DNA from: Streptomyces daqingensis
GTDB taxonomy: Bacteria; Actinomycetota; Actinomycetes; Streptomycetales; Streptomycetaceae
Length of the DNA: 64,000 nucleotides
Assembly (NCBI RefSeq): GCF_014645895.1
Contig: NZ_BMMP01000012.1
Coordinates: forward strand, 1-64,000
Direction of reading: 5' to 3'
The notes under the pieces are model-generated. The model was given only the letters and a program-made list of their open reading frames with translations, had not been told where the DNA came from and did no database searches. The translations under genes were made by a program, and so were the position numbers. Below are positions 44,501 through 54,300 of this stretch, piece by piece; the first letter of the stretch is position 1, and the number at the start of each line of letters is the position of its first letter.

Positions 44501-47500
44501 CAGCCGCCTCCGGCGTGAGCACCGACTGCTCGGCGTGGCCGCCGCGTTCGACCACGACCGTGCGCAGCGGCTCGTGCCGTGCGGTGACGTCGCCGAGGGC
44601 GGCGCGGAGCGCCTCGCGGTCGAGGTCCCCGGTCATCCGCAGCACGAGCGGCACGTTGTACGTGGCGTCGGGGCCGGTGAGCGACTGCTGGAACCACAGA
44701 CGGCGCTGGGCGTGGGAGAGCGGGATGCTCTCCGGCCTCACCTCCCGCGGCGTGAGCGCGGGGAGGGGACGGCGGGCGGGGGTGCCGCCGGAGTCGCGGA
44801 GGGCGCGGACGCGTGACGCGAGCCCCCCGACGGTCGGGTACTCGAATACGTCCCGCACGTCGACGGGGGCGTGCAGCTCTCTCCGTACGCGGCTGACCAG
44901 CCTGGTCGCACGCAGACTGTCGCCGCCGAGGGCGAAGAAGCCGCCGCCGCCCGCACGCGGCACGTCGAGCAACTCCCGGTAGAGGGCGGCCAGTCGCCGC
45001 TCCTCGGGCGCTTGGAAGAGCTGGTCGTCGTCCTCGCCGGCGGTGCTCCGTGACGCCTCGCGGACGGCGGACGCGGGGGACGGCAGGGCCCGGCGGTCCA
45101 GCTTCCCGCTGGCGGTCAGCGGCAGCCGCTCCAGGGGCACGAAGACCGAGGGCACCAGGTGCTCGGGCAGCTTCGCGAGCAGATGCTCGCGCAATTCCGC
45201 TCCGGACGGGACGACTTCGCCCTGCGGGGCGTGCGCGTCCGTCCCGGCCTCTTCCCCGGGTCCGTTCCGGGGGGCTTGCCCGGAACCGTCCGGGACCACG
45301 TACGCCACCAGCCGGGCCTCGTCCGCGCCTTCGCCGTGGCCCGCACCTTCGTCGCCCTCGCCGGCCCGGCCCGGGTCGCCGCCGTCCGCGACGGCGGTCA
45401 CCACGGCCTGCCCGACCCCAGGGGCCTGTGCCAGGACGGCCTCGATCTCGCCGGGTTCGATACGGAAACCGCGGACCTTGAGCTGGTCGTCGGCCCTGCC
45501 CGCGTACTCCAGTCCCCCGTCCGCGCGCAGCCGGGCCAGATCCCCCGAGCGGTAGAGGCGGGAGCCCGGCGGACCGAACGGGTTCGCCACGAAACGGGAC
45601 GCGGTGAGGGCCGCGCGGCCGAGGTAGCCCCGCGCGACGCCCGGGCCGGCGACGTACAACTCCCCTGTCGTGCCCGGCGGTACGTGACGCAGGCGGCTGT
45701 CGAGCACGTGGAAGCGGGTGCCCGGTATCGCCCGGCCGATGGGGCTGCCGTACTCGGCGAGATGGCTCCCGGCCAGGTCGACCCGGCTCGCGTGCACCGT
45801 GGTCTCGGTGATGCCGTACATGTTGACCAGCACCGGGGAGTCCGGGCCGTGCCGGTCCCGCCACGCGCGCAACCGGTGCGGGCGCAGCGCCTCCCCTCCG
45901 AAGACGACGTAGCGCAGGGCGGTCGGCCGCTCCCGGCCGGTGCCGGCGGCGGCCCGGGCCTCGGCGTCGGCCTCGTCCAGGGCGCGGAACGCGGAGGGCG
46001 TCTGGTTCAGTACGGTCACGCCCTCGCGGCGGAGCAGGGTGAGGAACTCCCTTGGTGAGCGGCTTACTTCGTGGCCGACGACCACGAGCCGCCCGCCGTG
46101 CGCGAGAGCGCCCCACATCTCCCACACGGAGAAGTCGAAGGCGCAGGAGTGGAACATCGTCCACACGTCGTCCGGGCCGAACCCGAAGGGCGCGGCCGCC
46201 TCGGTCAGCAGCGCCACGATGCTGCTGTGCTGCACCACCACGCCCTTGGGACGGCCGGTGGAGCCGGAGGTGTAGATGGTGTAGGCGGCGTGCTCCGGCC
46301 GCAGCGGCGAGAGACGGTCGGAGTCCGTGACGGCGGAGGACGACGCCTGCGCCGCCTCGTCCCGAAGTGCGCGCAGCTCGCCGGGTGTCACCGTGAGCAG
46401 CGGGCTCGCGTCGTCCTGGATCATGGCGATGCGCTCGGCCGGCCAGCGCGGGTCGAGCGGCAGGTAGGCCGCTCCGGTCTTGCTCACGGCGAGGATCGCG
46501 GTGACCAGGTCCACGTCGCGCGGCAGCAGCAGCGCCACGGTGCGCTCAGGGCCGGCGCCGCGCTCCACCAGCGCCCTGGCGAGCCGGTTGGCGCGGGCGT
46601 CGAGTTCGCCGTACGTGAGGCTTCCGCGCCCGTGCCCCTGCTCGCCGCCGGTTCCCGAACTGACGGCTGTGGCACCGGGGTTGCGACGCGCCCAGCGTTC
46701 GGCCAGCTCGGGGAGAGTCCTCGCGGAGGAGGAGGCCGGGGCGCCAGCCGGGGAAGGCTCGGGCGCGGCGTCCGGCCGGTGCGGTCCGGAGCCGGGCAGC
46801 AGCAGCCTGCGCTCGCCTGCCGTGAGCGTGTCCAGCTCTCCGGCCGGCCGATGCGGCTCCGCCGTGAGCCGGCGCAGCAGCACCGCGAACCGGCGCGCCT
46901 CGGCGGCTGCCTCCCGTCCCGCGAACTTCGCGGGGTCGGCGTCCACGTCGACGCGCAGCCCGCCGCGCTCCGCGTCCTGGTAGACGGTCAGGGAGAGGTC
47001 CTCGACAGGACCGATCGCGACGTTGCGCATCACCGCCGGCCGTCCCGCGAAGAGCTGCCCGTAGTCGAAGGGCAGCACGTTCACCGCCAGGCCGTACAAC
47101 CGGTCCGCGCCGCCCGTGAGACCGAGATCACGGCGCAGGTCCTCGTACCGGTAGCGCTGGTGCCCGAGCACGGCGCCCAACTCGGCGCCGACGGCGCGCA
47201 CCAGCTCCGACGCGGGCCGCTCCAGCGCGACGGGCACCCTCAGCGGCAAGACGTTGGAGGCCATGCCCGGCACGGAACGCAGCGCCGGTCCCACGCGCGC
47301 CGTGACGGGCAGGCCCAGCACCACCTCCCCGTCCGCCTCGGGGCCCGAGCGGGCTTGCGCGTGCAGCGCGGCCGCCGCCAGCACGAGCGCGGGCCACCGC
47401 ACTTCGAGGCGGGCGGCCTCCTGCCGCACGGCCCGGCTCACCCCCGCGGGGAGCACCGCGCTGCGGCGCACCGCCGTCCCGGACGCCTCAGCGCCGCCCG

Positions 47501-48221
47501 ACGCCCCGGACCCGCCTGACGCAACCGGCGTTCCGCCGCCGTTCCACGACAGGTCCGGGGCTGCGGGCCGGCCGGCCGTCCTGCCCAGCCAGAACTCGCG
47601 GTCGGCGGCGAACCGCGGCGATGCGCGGTAGGCGTCCTCCTCGTCGAGCAGCGCGCGCAGCGGCCCGAACTCCCCGGTCGGTACCGGCTGTTGTGCTTCG
47701 AGCGCGGCGTACACCTCGCCCAGCCGCCGTGCGAACAGCGAGGAGCTGTACCCGTCGAGGACGAGGTGGTGGGCGCCCAGGTACCAGCACGTGCGCGTCT
47801 CCGCGAGCTCGAGCAGGCCGCCGCGCAGCAGCGGGCCCCGGCCGAGGTCGAAGGGGCGGGCGAGGTCGGCGCGCATCCACGCCGTCGCTGCCCGCCGGGG
47901 CAGGCGCTCACGGGTGAGGTCGACGAAGGGGACGTCCGGTGCGCCGCCGGGCAGCGGGCGGACGTACTGGACGGGCTCGCCGTCCGCACCGGCCGTGAAC
48001 TCGGCGCGCAGCGCCTCCGCTTCGGCGGCGGTCTGCCGGAACGCAGCCCGGAAGGTCTCCGGGTCGAGCCGCCCCGACACCTCGACGCTGATGCCCACGT
48101 GGTAGCGGGACGGACGCGGCGCGAGTGCCTGGCCCAGCCACATGCCGGACTGGGCCGTGGACAGGGCGAACGGCCCGTCCCGCCCCTCAGCCGCGCCGCC
48201 CTCCTGGGAGGGCTCCCTCAT
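38565..48221 (-). CDS. Nonribosomal peptide synthetase C-A(Thr)-T-C-A(Val-like)-T-E-C
   Basis: 3218 aa from ATG 48221 (GGAG 6 nt upstream; GTG 48242 is the alternative). Domains, in approximate residues: EntF-like C (15-455, HHLVLDG near 150); A1 (480-1010, YTSGSTGRPKG near 649) with pocket D-F-W-S-V-G-M-V-H-K, a threonine code; T1 (GGDSL near 1101); C2 (HHIACDA near 1292); A2 (TSGSTGVPKG near 1786) with D-A-F-W-W-G-G-T-F-K, close to the Val code; T2 (GGDSI near 2182); E (HHFAVDG near 2402, GFNYLGR); and a final DCL-type C (HHLLLDGWS near 2900) at the C-terminus. The E domain makes residue 2 D-configured. The terminal C has no A-T after it. Last gene of the cluster, 155 nt after the TE-bearing NRPS gene. 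Confidence 0.92.
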   Translation of the reverse strand: MREPSQEGGAAEGRDGPFALSTAQSGMWLGQALAPRPSRYHVGISVEVSGRLDPETFRAAFRQTAAEAEALRAEFTAGADGEPVQYVRPLPGGAPDVPFVDLTRERLPRRAATAWMRADLARPFDLGRGPLLRGGLLELAETRTCWYLGAHHLVLDGYSSSLFARRLGEVYAALEAQQPVPTGEFGPLRALLDEEDAYRASPRFAADREFWLGRTAGRPAAPDLSWNGGGTPVASGGSGASGGAEASGTAVRRSAVLPAGVSRAVRQEAARLEVRWPALVLAAAALHAQARSGPEADGEVVLGLPVTARVGPALRSVPGMASNVLPLRVPVALERPASELVRAVGAELGAVLGHQRYRYEDLRRDLGLTGGADRLYGLAVNVLPFDYGQLFAGRPAVMRNVAIGPVEDLSLTVYQDAERGGLRVDVDADPAKFAGREAAAEARRFAVLLRRLTAEPHRPAGELDTLTAGERRLLLPGSGPHRPDAAPEPSPAGAPASSSARTLPELAERWARRNPGATAVSSGTGGEQGHGRGSLTYGELDARANRLARALVERGAGPERTVALLLPRDVDLVTAILAVSKTGAAYLPLDPRWPAERIAMIQDDASPLLTVTPGELRALRDEAAQASSSAVTDSDRLSPLRPEHAAYTIYTSGSTGRPKGVVVQHSSIVALLTEAAAPFGFGPDDVWTMFHSCAFDFSVWEMWGALAHGGRLVVVGHEVSRSPREFLTLLRREGVTVLNQTPSAFRALDEADAEARAAAGTGRERPTALRYVVFGGEALRPHRLRAWRDRHGPDSPVLVNMYGITETTVHASRVDLAGSHLAEYGSPIGRAIPGTRFHVLDSRLRHVPPGTTGELYVAGPGVARGYLGRAALTASRFVANPFGPPGSRLYRSGDLARLRADGGLEYAGRADDQLKVRGFRIEPGEIEAVLAQAPGVGQAVVTAVADGGDPGRAGEGDEGAGHGEGADEARLVAYVVPDGSGQAPRNGPGEEAGTDAHAPQGEVVPSGAELREHLLAKLPEHLVPSVFVPLERLPLTASGKLDRRALPSPASAVREASRSTAGEDDDQLFQAPEERRLAALYRELLDVPRAGGGGFFALGGDSLRATRLVSRVRRELHAPVDVRDVFEYPTVGGLASRVRALRDSGGTPARRPLPALTPREVRPESIPLSHAQRRLWFQQSLTGPDATYNVPLVLRMTGDLDREALRAALGDVTARHEPLRTVVVERGGHAEQSVLTPEAADPWLSDVRTDPGGLEDALAAAARHAFRLDSEPPLRARLFACGRREHALLLLLHHIACDAASLGPLLHDLAAAYTARCRGAGPDWEPLPVQYADYALWQRGLLDDGDAQAPGTDEGLGHWTRALEDLPRRIPLPADRAPSPEEPEESSSAGDSVGFRVPAQVHARLAELAASEQASPFMAVHAALAALLTRLGAGTDVPVGTAVEGRADERLDGLVGFFVNTVVLRTDTSGSPTYRELLARVREADLAAFEHQDVPFDLVVEALNPDRSAPGQPLFQVMMTLTQAPPRQLDLPGLSTTVSAVHTSAAKFDLCLSVYEHRGPDGACLGLDGRIEYRSALFERATAEAFGERFERLLAAASARPDEPLHALDILGRPERRRLLTGWGTGAALPPSAARTVPRRFAEQVRATPGAVALRAPGVALSYAELDARSAELAGRLAGCGVTAETPVAVLLERSADLVVTLLAVLRAGGAYVPLDPRAPRARQEQVVAESRAPLIVTDTGGEDGSSWPGSPRVVGVRHQTGGADAEDPVDAPAGPAAPASLAYVMYTSGSTGVPKGVAVTHADIVALAVDGTGRRQAPRRSLLHSPHSFDASTFEIWGPLLTGGEVVVAPAGELDVETLERLVAEEDVTSLWLTAGLFQLVAEERPAALRPLEEVWTGGDVVSPRAVRAVHRHCPGTRVVNGYGPTETTTFATRHAVTEGDVRESGGQAGEGGGVPIGRPLDGMRAYVLDDALQPVPAGVTGELYIAGPGVARGYLHRPALTAERFVADPFGPAGARMYRTGDLVRWLPAGVLGFVGRADGQVKLRGFRIETGEVAAALAGRGGAGQVAVVAREDQPGERRLVAYLVPAEPEGSVDWEAARGHAAAVLPDYMVPTAHVVLEQLPLTRNGKLDRAALPAPVRAEPATAAAEPRTECERVLCGIVADLLRLPAAGVTDAFFDLGGDSITAIQLVSRARAAGYHLNVRDVFRHPTVAELATVTQRSAEKDGGAAGKPDADEETGPLPLTPVMHWWREHGGETAAFSQSMTLRAPLGATAERLTEAVRTLLDHHPALRMRFGTSAPQPGDGTADPANGLDEWTLETLAPGAVRAEDCVRLHRVPAPDGPAAPAGSGTGGRPDVLPEALGEAMREARRRLDPRAGRMLQAVLVDRGPDHHGRVVLVVHHFAVDGVSWRILLPDLAAAYAAVAAGERPQLPPVRTSFSQWARLLAEQGREGTRKDEHALWARTLSGPDPALVAPERTGGDPAEVPPGIGHLRTTMPPERTRELLTEVGAAFHCGVEPVLLTGLTLAVEEWRRRRGLAPGDVLLDLESHGRPDLPDRPEAELTRTVGWLTSVYPVRIEPTGCEWNDVWTASPALGQALKRVKERLRAVPDRGVGYGVLRYLDPRTGPELSHAATPRMGFNYLGRMSAAEEADWGITADTAALAGDGHAEAALPGGHLIDVNSLTVDGPHGPELNAEWSWAAGLFRPSEVRELADLWFSALYALVAHASSPGAGGRSPSDLPLAGLRQDDVERLEEKHPGLTDVLPLTSLQEGLLFHSLFAPDSPDVYQAQVVMRLGEKPDTGALRAAARALLERHPNLAAAFEHEDLERPVQVLPGAVEPPWRQVDLTGVAAARREQVFRRLLHADLRGRFTLDRPPLLRYSLFDCGPGDHRLVLTNHHLLLDGWSMPLLVREFFALYDARGGTAKLPAVTPYREHLAALAELDAEASRTAWRETLGGISGPTRLTDGEISVGSVQPQPMQVVLPGELADALRRTATRDGLTLNNVLLGAWSLLLARSCGTDDVVFGTTVSGRRPEVPGMETMIGLFINTVPVRVAIDGSETVREMLARFQEEQARMLPHHHVGLGEIQRLAGRRELFDTHVVFENYPLDQAGLEQPVPGLRIEGIEGRDAAHYPLTLVAFAGEAGVALRFDYRPDVLDRRRAERIASELQAILAKLTGSPDARVADVLHTDTGSAPEAGEGGAAEAAGAGGQA

Positions 48222-48376
48222 GCTCGCTCCGATCCGTTCCACATCTCCGCCCGCCCGTACGGGAGTCGCCGCCCGCCGCTCATCCGCCGCCCGCCCGGCG
48301 CCGCCCCCGGCGATGTCGGGCGCCGGGTCCGGCAGCGGGCGGCGCGCCTCATCCGCCGCCGCTCATCCGCCCGTTC

Positions 48377-51300
48377 TCATGCGCCGGGCTCCGGCCTCGT
48401 GGGGTCCTCCTGGAGGCGCGGCAGCAGCACGCGGCCGATACCGCCCAGAGCGTCGGGGCGCCCCATCTGCCCGTGCGAGTGCTCCACGGACCGCACCTCG
48501 GGCTTGCCGCCGTCCAGGTACGGCAGCCACAGCTCGGCCGCGAGCTGGGGGTCCGTCTCCCGGGCGGCGAACACCAGCACGTCGCCGGCGAACCGGCCCG
48601 GCTCGTGCGCACGGGAGAGCGTGCCGTTGTTGAGGAAGATCCGGCAGATCGCCGCGACCCTCGCCTCGTCGAACGTGGCCAGCAGCCCCGTACGGTCCCT
48701 GGCGATCTCCAGGAAGCGCGGATAGGTGAGGGTCTCGCCCGCCCAGAGGGACGGGTCGTAGCCGAAGAACTCCAGGATCAGGCCGAGGACGACTCCGACG
48801 CCGCCGTCGGCCGGGATCTCGGCCGGCTCCTCCTGCCCGCCGGTCTGCTGCTCCGCCAGGCCGCCGTTCCCCGGCCCCGCGGGGAAGGCGTCGAGCACGG
48901 ACAGCAGGCCGACCGTCTCGCCGCCCGCCTGGAGCTGGACGGCCATCTCGTGAGCGACGAGACCGCCGAAGGACCACCCCAGCAGGTGGTACGGGCCGGA
49001 GGGCTGGACCTGGCGGACCTGCCGCAGGTAGTCCGCCGCCATCTCCTTGACCGTCGCGGGCAGCACCTCGCTGCCGTCCAGGCCGCGCGCCTGGAGGCCG
49101 TACACGGGCTGCTCGGGGCCGAGTTGGGCCGTCAGCCCGGCGTAGGACCAGCTGATTCCGGCCGCGGGATGGACGCAGAACAGCGGCGGCCGGCTGCCCG
49201 TCTCGCGCAGCGGAAGCAGCACGCCGATGCCTCCGGCGTCCTGCTCGTCGCCGGCCGGACCCGCCGTACCGGACCCGGCCGCCTCCGCGGAGCTTCTGCC
49301 GCTGTCCTCGCCGCTCTCGACCGCGCCGACGCTCCTCGCCGGGTCTTCGGCCGTGGTCGCCAGCAGCGCCTGGAACCGGGTGGAGAGCTTCTCCACGTAC
49401 TCGCGGTCCAGCAGGTGGGGGCGGTAGTCGAGCCTGAGGAAGAGGCGTTCGCCTCGCGCCGAGACGATCAGCCCGAGCGGGTAGTGGGGCGCGTCGTCGC
49501 CGCTGGCGCCCGTCAGGGCGAGCCCGGGTGCGGGCTCGTCCATGACGCCGTCGATCGGATAGTTCTCGAAGGCCATCACGGTGTCGAACATGTCGCCCAT
49601 GTCCGTGATCCGGCGTATCTCGCCGAGTCCGATGTGGTGGTACGGCATGAGCGACGTCTGCGCCTGCTGGAGCCGCACGAGCAGCGAACCCAGCGACTCC
49701 TCCGGGTCGAGGCGCACCCTCGTCGGGACGGTGTTGATGAAGAGCCCGACCATCGACTCCACACCCGGCAGGTCGGCGGGACGGCCCGAGACGACCGACC
49801 CGAAGACCACGTCGTCCTGGCCGGTGGAGAGGCCCAGCAGCACGCCCCAGCAGGCCTGCAGGACCGTGTTCAGCGTGACGCCGTGCCGGCGCGCCATCTC
49901 CACGAGGGCGGTGGTGGTCTCCTCGCTGAGCTCCACCGCGACGTGCTCCGGCGGCTTCGGTTCGCGGTCGCCCTCGTCGGGCGCGAGGCGCGTGGCCGAG
50001 CCGAGACCGGCCAGCGCCTCACGCCACGCGGTCTCCGCGGCTCCGGTGTCCACTCCCTCCAGCCACGCGAGGTAGTCGCGGAAGGGGGTGACGGCGGGCA
50101 GCCCGGAGACCTGCTCACCGGTGATCTCGCCCTCGCCGCCGCCCTCCCTGTACAGGGCGAACAGTTCGCGTACGAGGATGGGCAACGACCAGCCGTCCAG
50201 CAGAATGTGATGGGTCGTCATGACGAGCCGGTAGCGGTTCTCCCCCGTCGTCATGAGCATCATCCGCACCATCGGCGGCCGGGACGGGGAGAACGGCCTC
50301 CCCCGCTCGCTGCGCATGAGCCGGACCGTCTCCCGCTCGCGCTGCTCCTCGGTCAGCCACCTCAGGTTCTCCTCACGCCACGGCAGCCGGGCGTCGCCGC
50401 ACACGACCTGGACGGGCTGGCGCATGCCGTCGTGCACGAACGCCGCTCGCAGGTTGCCGTGCCGGTCGAGGAGCGCCTGCCCGGCCCGCCTCATCCGCTC
50501 GGGGTCGAGCGAGCCCTCCAGGTCGAGCGCGAGCTGCACCGTGTAGAGGTTGTGGCGGGCCTCGTCGCCCGCCTCCCCGTCGTCGTCGGCGAGCGCGCCG
50601 AGCAGCACGTGGTAGAGCATGCCCTGCTGGAGGGGGGAGAGGGGAAGGATCTCCTCCAGGTGCGGGTGGGCCTCCTCCAGCGACTCGATCTCGCCCTGGT
50701 CGAGCTGGACGAGCGGGAAGTCGGACGGTGTGCGGCCGCCCGCTCCCGGCTGCGTCGCGTACTCGGCGAGGGAGTCGAGGATCTCGAACCAGGCGTCCGC
50801 CACGTCCTTGACGGTCTGCTCGTCGACGACGCCCTCCGGCCACACGAAGGAGACCGCCAGCTCGGTGCCGTCCTCGGCGTCCTGGGTGAGGGCGTTGATG
50901 GACAGCGGGTGGGTGAGCGGCATGTCCGCGTCCGCTCCGGCGGTCATCGCCGTCTCCGGTGCCGGGGCCCAGTCGCGTTCACCTGCGGCCGCGGGCAGCA
51001 GGAACCGGCCGAAGTAGTTGAAGCCGATGTGCCGCGGCGGCGCGGACGCCAGGGACAGCGACGTCTCAGGGTTGAGGTAGCGGAGCAGCCCGAAGCCGAT
51101 GCCCTTGTCGGGGATCGTGCGCAGCTGCTCCTTCACGCGACGCAGCGCACGGCCCAACTCCGGTCCCGCGCCGCCGCCTTGGGGAACCTCCTCACCCGGT
51201 GCGAGCCGTACGGGGTACATGCTGGTGAACCAGCCGACGGTGCGGGAGAGGTCGGCGCCGGGGACGACCGGTTCGCGGCCGTGCCCCTCGACGTCGATCA

Positions 51301-54300
51301 GCACGTCGCCCTCGCCGTCCCCGGCCCCCACGCAGCGGCGCACGGCGAGAGCCAGCGCGGTGAGCAGCACGTCGTTGATCTCGCAGTGGAAGGCCGCCGG
51401 GATGGTGGTGAAGAGGTGGCGGGCGCGCTCCGCGCCGTAGGTGAGCAGATGCGACCGCGCCCGTCCGGTCGTGTCGCGGGCCGGATCCAGGGGGCGGCTC
51501 GCGAGCTGCGGTCCGGCGGTGTCGAGCATCTCCGACCACAGGGGCAGTTCGGCCAGCCGCTTCTCCTCCCGCGCCTGAGCGGACAGCGCCCGGCTCCAGT
51601 GCCGCAACGGAGTTTCGACCGGCTGGAGTTGCGGGGCCCGTCCGGCCTCCAGCGCCTCGTATGCGGCGGCCAGGTCGGGCACGATGATGCGCCACGAGAC
51701 GCCGTCCACGGACAGGTGGTGGCCCATGAACATCAGCCGTCCGGGCTCGTCCCGGCCCGCGTCGAACCACACGACGCGGACCATCCTGCCCGCCTGCACG
51801 TCCAGTTCGGACTTCGCCCGGGCGGCTTCATGGCCGATGACCTCCGCGAAGTCGCCGTTCAGCTCGGTGACGTCGACGCGCCTGACGGACGGGGACGCCG
51901 GCACCGACTGCGGCGGACGCACCGTCAGCCTCCAGTCCCGCTGGGACGTCTGGAGGCGCAGCCGTAGCGCGTCGTGGTGGTCGAAGAGGGTCTGCACGGC
52001 CTTCGTGAGCACGTCCTGGCGGAGCCCGCCGGGCACCTGCAGCAGCACGGCCTGGTGGAACCCGTCGACGGGGCCGCCGAGTTCGCGCAGCCAGTGGACG
52101 ATCGGGGTGAGGGGCACCTCGCCCACCCCGGACTCGGTGTCCCCCTTGGCGGTGCGGGCCGTCTCCCGCGCCACGGAGGCCAGCGCCCGGACGGTCTTGT
52201 GCTCGAAGACGTCCTGCGGCGTGAGGACGAGCCCGGCCTTGCGGAGCTGGCTCACGAGCTGGATCGAGACGATGCTGTCGCCGCCCAGGTCGAAGAAGCT
52301 GTCCTCCGGGGCGACTTCGGGCAGCCGGAGCACCGAGGCGAACACCCCGGCGACGATCTCCTCGCGGGACTTCTCCGGCTTCGCGCCCTCGTCCTCGTCC
52401 CCGGACGGGGTCGCCCCGGCCGGGTCCGGTGCCTCCGCGGTCGGCTGCTCCGGCGGCGCGGATTCACCGGCCGCGGGGGCGGCTTCGGTCGCGGAGGCCG
52501 GTGCGGGCCCGGACTCAGCGGGCGGCGCGGGCCGGTGCTCGGCGGGCGGCGGGGCCTGGTCGTCCGGTGCCGGTTCGGGTGCCGGCGCCGTACGGGCTGA
52601 GGGGCCGGGTTCCGGCAGGGCTCCGCGGTCCAGCTTGCCGCTCGGCGTACGCGGCAGCTCCTCCAGCAGCGTCACGGAGGCCGGGACGAGATACGCCGGC
52701 AGCCGCTCGGCCAGCCACTCCCGCAGCGCCTCGGGCTCCGCGCCCGCCGCCCCTCCGGACCGTGCGGGGACCGCGTAGGCGGTGAGCCTCGCCTCGCCCC
52801 GGGCGTCCTCGCGCACCGTGCAGACGGCCCCGGCGACCCCCTCGTGGCGGGCGAGCACGGACTCGACCTCGCCCAACTCGATGCGAAAACCCCGGAACTT
52901 GACCTGGCCGTCGATGCGGCCGAGGAAGTCGAGCTGCCCGTCCCCCGTCCAGCGCACGAGGTCGCCGGTGCGGTACATGCGCTCGCCCGGCGCGCCGAAC
53001 GGGTCGGCCACGAAGCGTTCCGCGCTGAGACCCGGGCGCCGCAGGTAGCCGCGGGCGATCCCCGAACCGGCGAGGTACAGCTCGCCCGGCCGTCCGGGCT
53101 CGACGGGCTGGAGCGCTCCGTCGAGGACGTAGGTGCGCACGTGCCCCAGCGGACGTCCGATGGGCGGCGCGGCCGCGCCCTCCGCCTCCCCGGAGCCGGA
53201 GCCGGAGCCGGAGGCGGCGCCGGAGCTGTCAGCTGCGTCCGTCCAGGCGGTCGCGTACACCGTGGCCTCGGTGGGCCCGTAGACGTTCATCAGCTTCGTG
53301 CCGGGCATCGTCGTACGCACCCGCTCGGCGAGCGACGCCGGCAGCGCCTCGCCCGCCATGGACAGGGTCGCGGCCGACAGTTCCAGGCCGCCGTACTCGG
53401 TGAGCTTCGCGAGCACCGACGGGATCGCGCACACCAGTCCGCCGGACCAGCGCGGCGGGTCGCCGTCCAGCAGCGACAGCAGGTCGCGTACGACCTCGAC
53501 GCGGCCGCCGCACGCGAGCGCGGGGAAGATCTCGGCGACGGAGACGTCGAAGCTGAAGGAAGTCGCCGCGAGGGTGTGGGAGAGCGTCTCCGTCCCGAAC
53601 TCCCCGTGCGCCCAGGCGATCAGGGCCACGACGTTGCGGTGCGGTACGACCACGCCCTTCGGGGTCCCGCTGGAGCCCGAGGTGTAGATCACGTACGCCG
53701 GATGGGAGGGGGAGAGCGGCGCGGCGCGGTCCGCGTCGGTGAGGGGCGCGGTTGAGCGGCGGCCCACCTCCTCCGCCGTCTCCGGGTCGTCGAGCACGAC
53801 GGCGGACGCCGCCGCGGCGTACCGGCGCTCGGCCGCCGCCGCGTAGCTCTCCGCCCCCGCCTGATCCGTCACCACGCAGCACGGACGCGCGTCGCGGATC
53901 ATGAACGCCAGCCGCTCGGCCGGGTACGCCGGATCGAGCGGCAGGTACGCGGCGCCCGCCTTGAGCACGGCGAGCATCGCCACGACCGTCTCCGCCGAGC
54001 GTCCGAGCATCAGGCCGACGACGCGTTCGGGGCCGGCGCCCTGCTCGATCAGGAGACGCGCCAACCGGTTGGCGCGGTCGTCCAGTTCACGGTAGGTCAG
54101 GCTCAGCGAGGCGTCGGTGACGGCGACCGCGTCGCGGTGCCGCCCGGCTGCGGCGTCGAGCAGCTCCGGGAGGGTGCGGGCGGGAAGCTGCGGCTCGCCG
54201 GAGCCGCGCGCCCAGGACAGCACGGTCTCCCGCTCGTCGTCGCCGAGCAGGGCGAGGGAGCCGACGGGGCTGTCGGGAGCGGTGACGGCCGCGTCGAGGA

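Noticed and set aside
40563..44816. Long plus-strand open frames opposite the NRPS genes (also 48125-51967)
   Set aside because: They are antisense shadows produced by extreme GC bias; their translations are Gly/Arg/Pro/Ala-rich without domains, while the minus strand has full NRPS motifs.
48222..48376. Short repeats of CTCATCCGCC between the two NRPS genes
   Set aside because: Three imperfect short copies in GC-rich spacer DNA; could be chance, and no regulatory meaning is evident.
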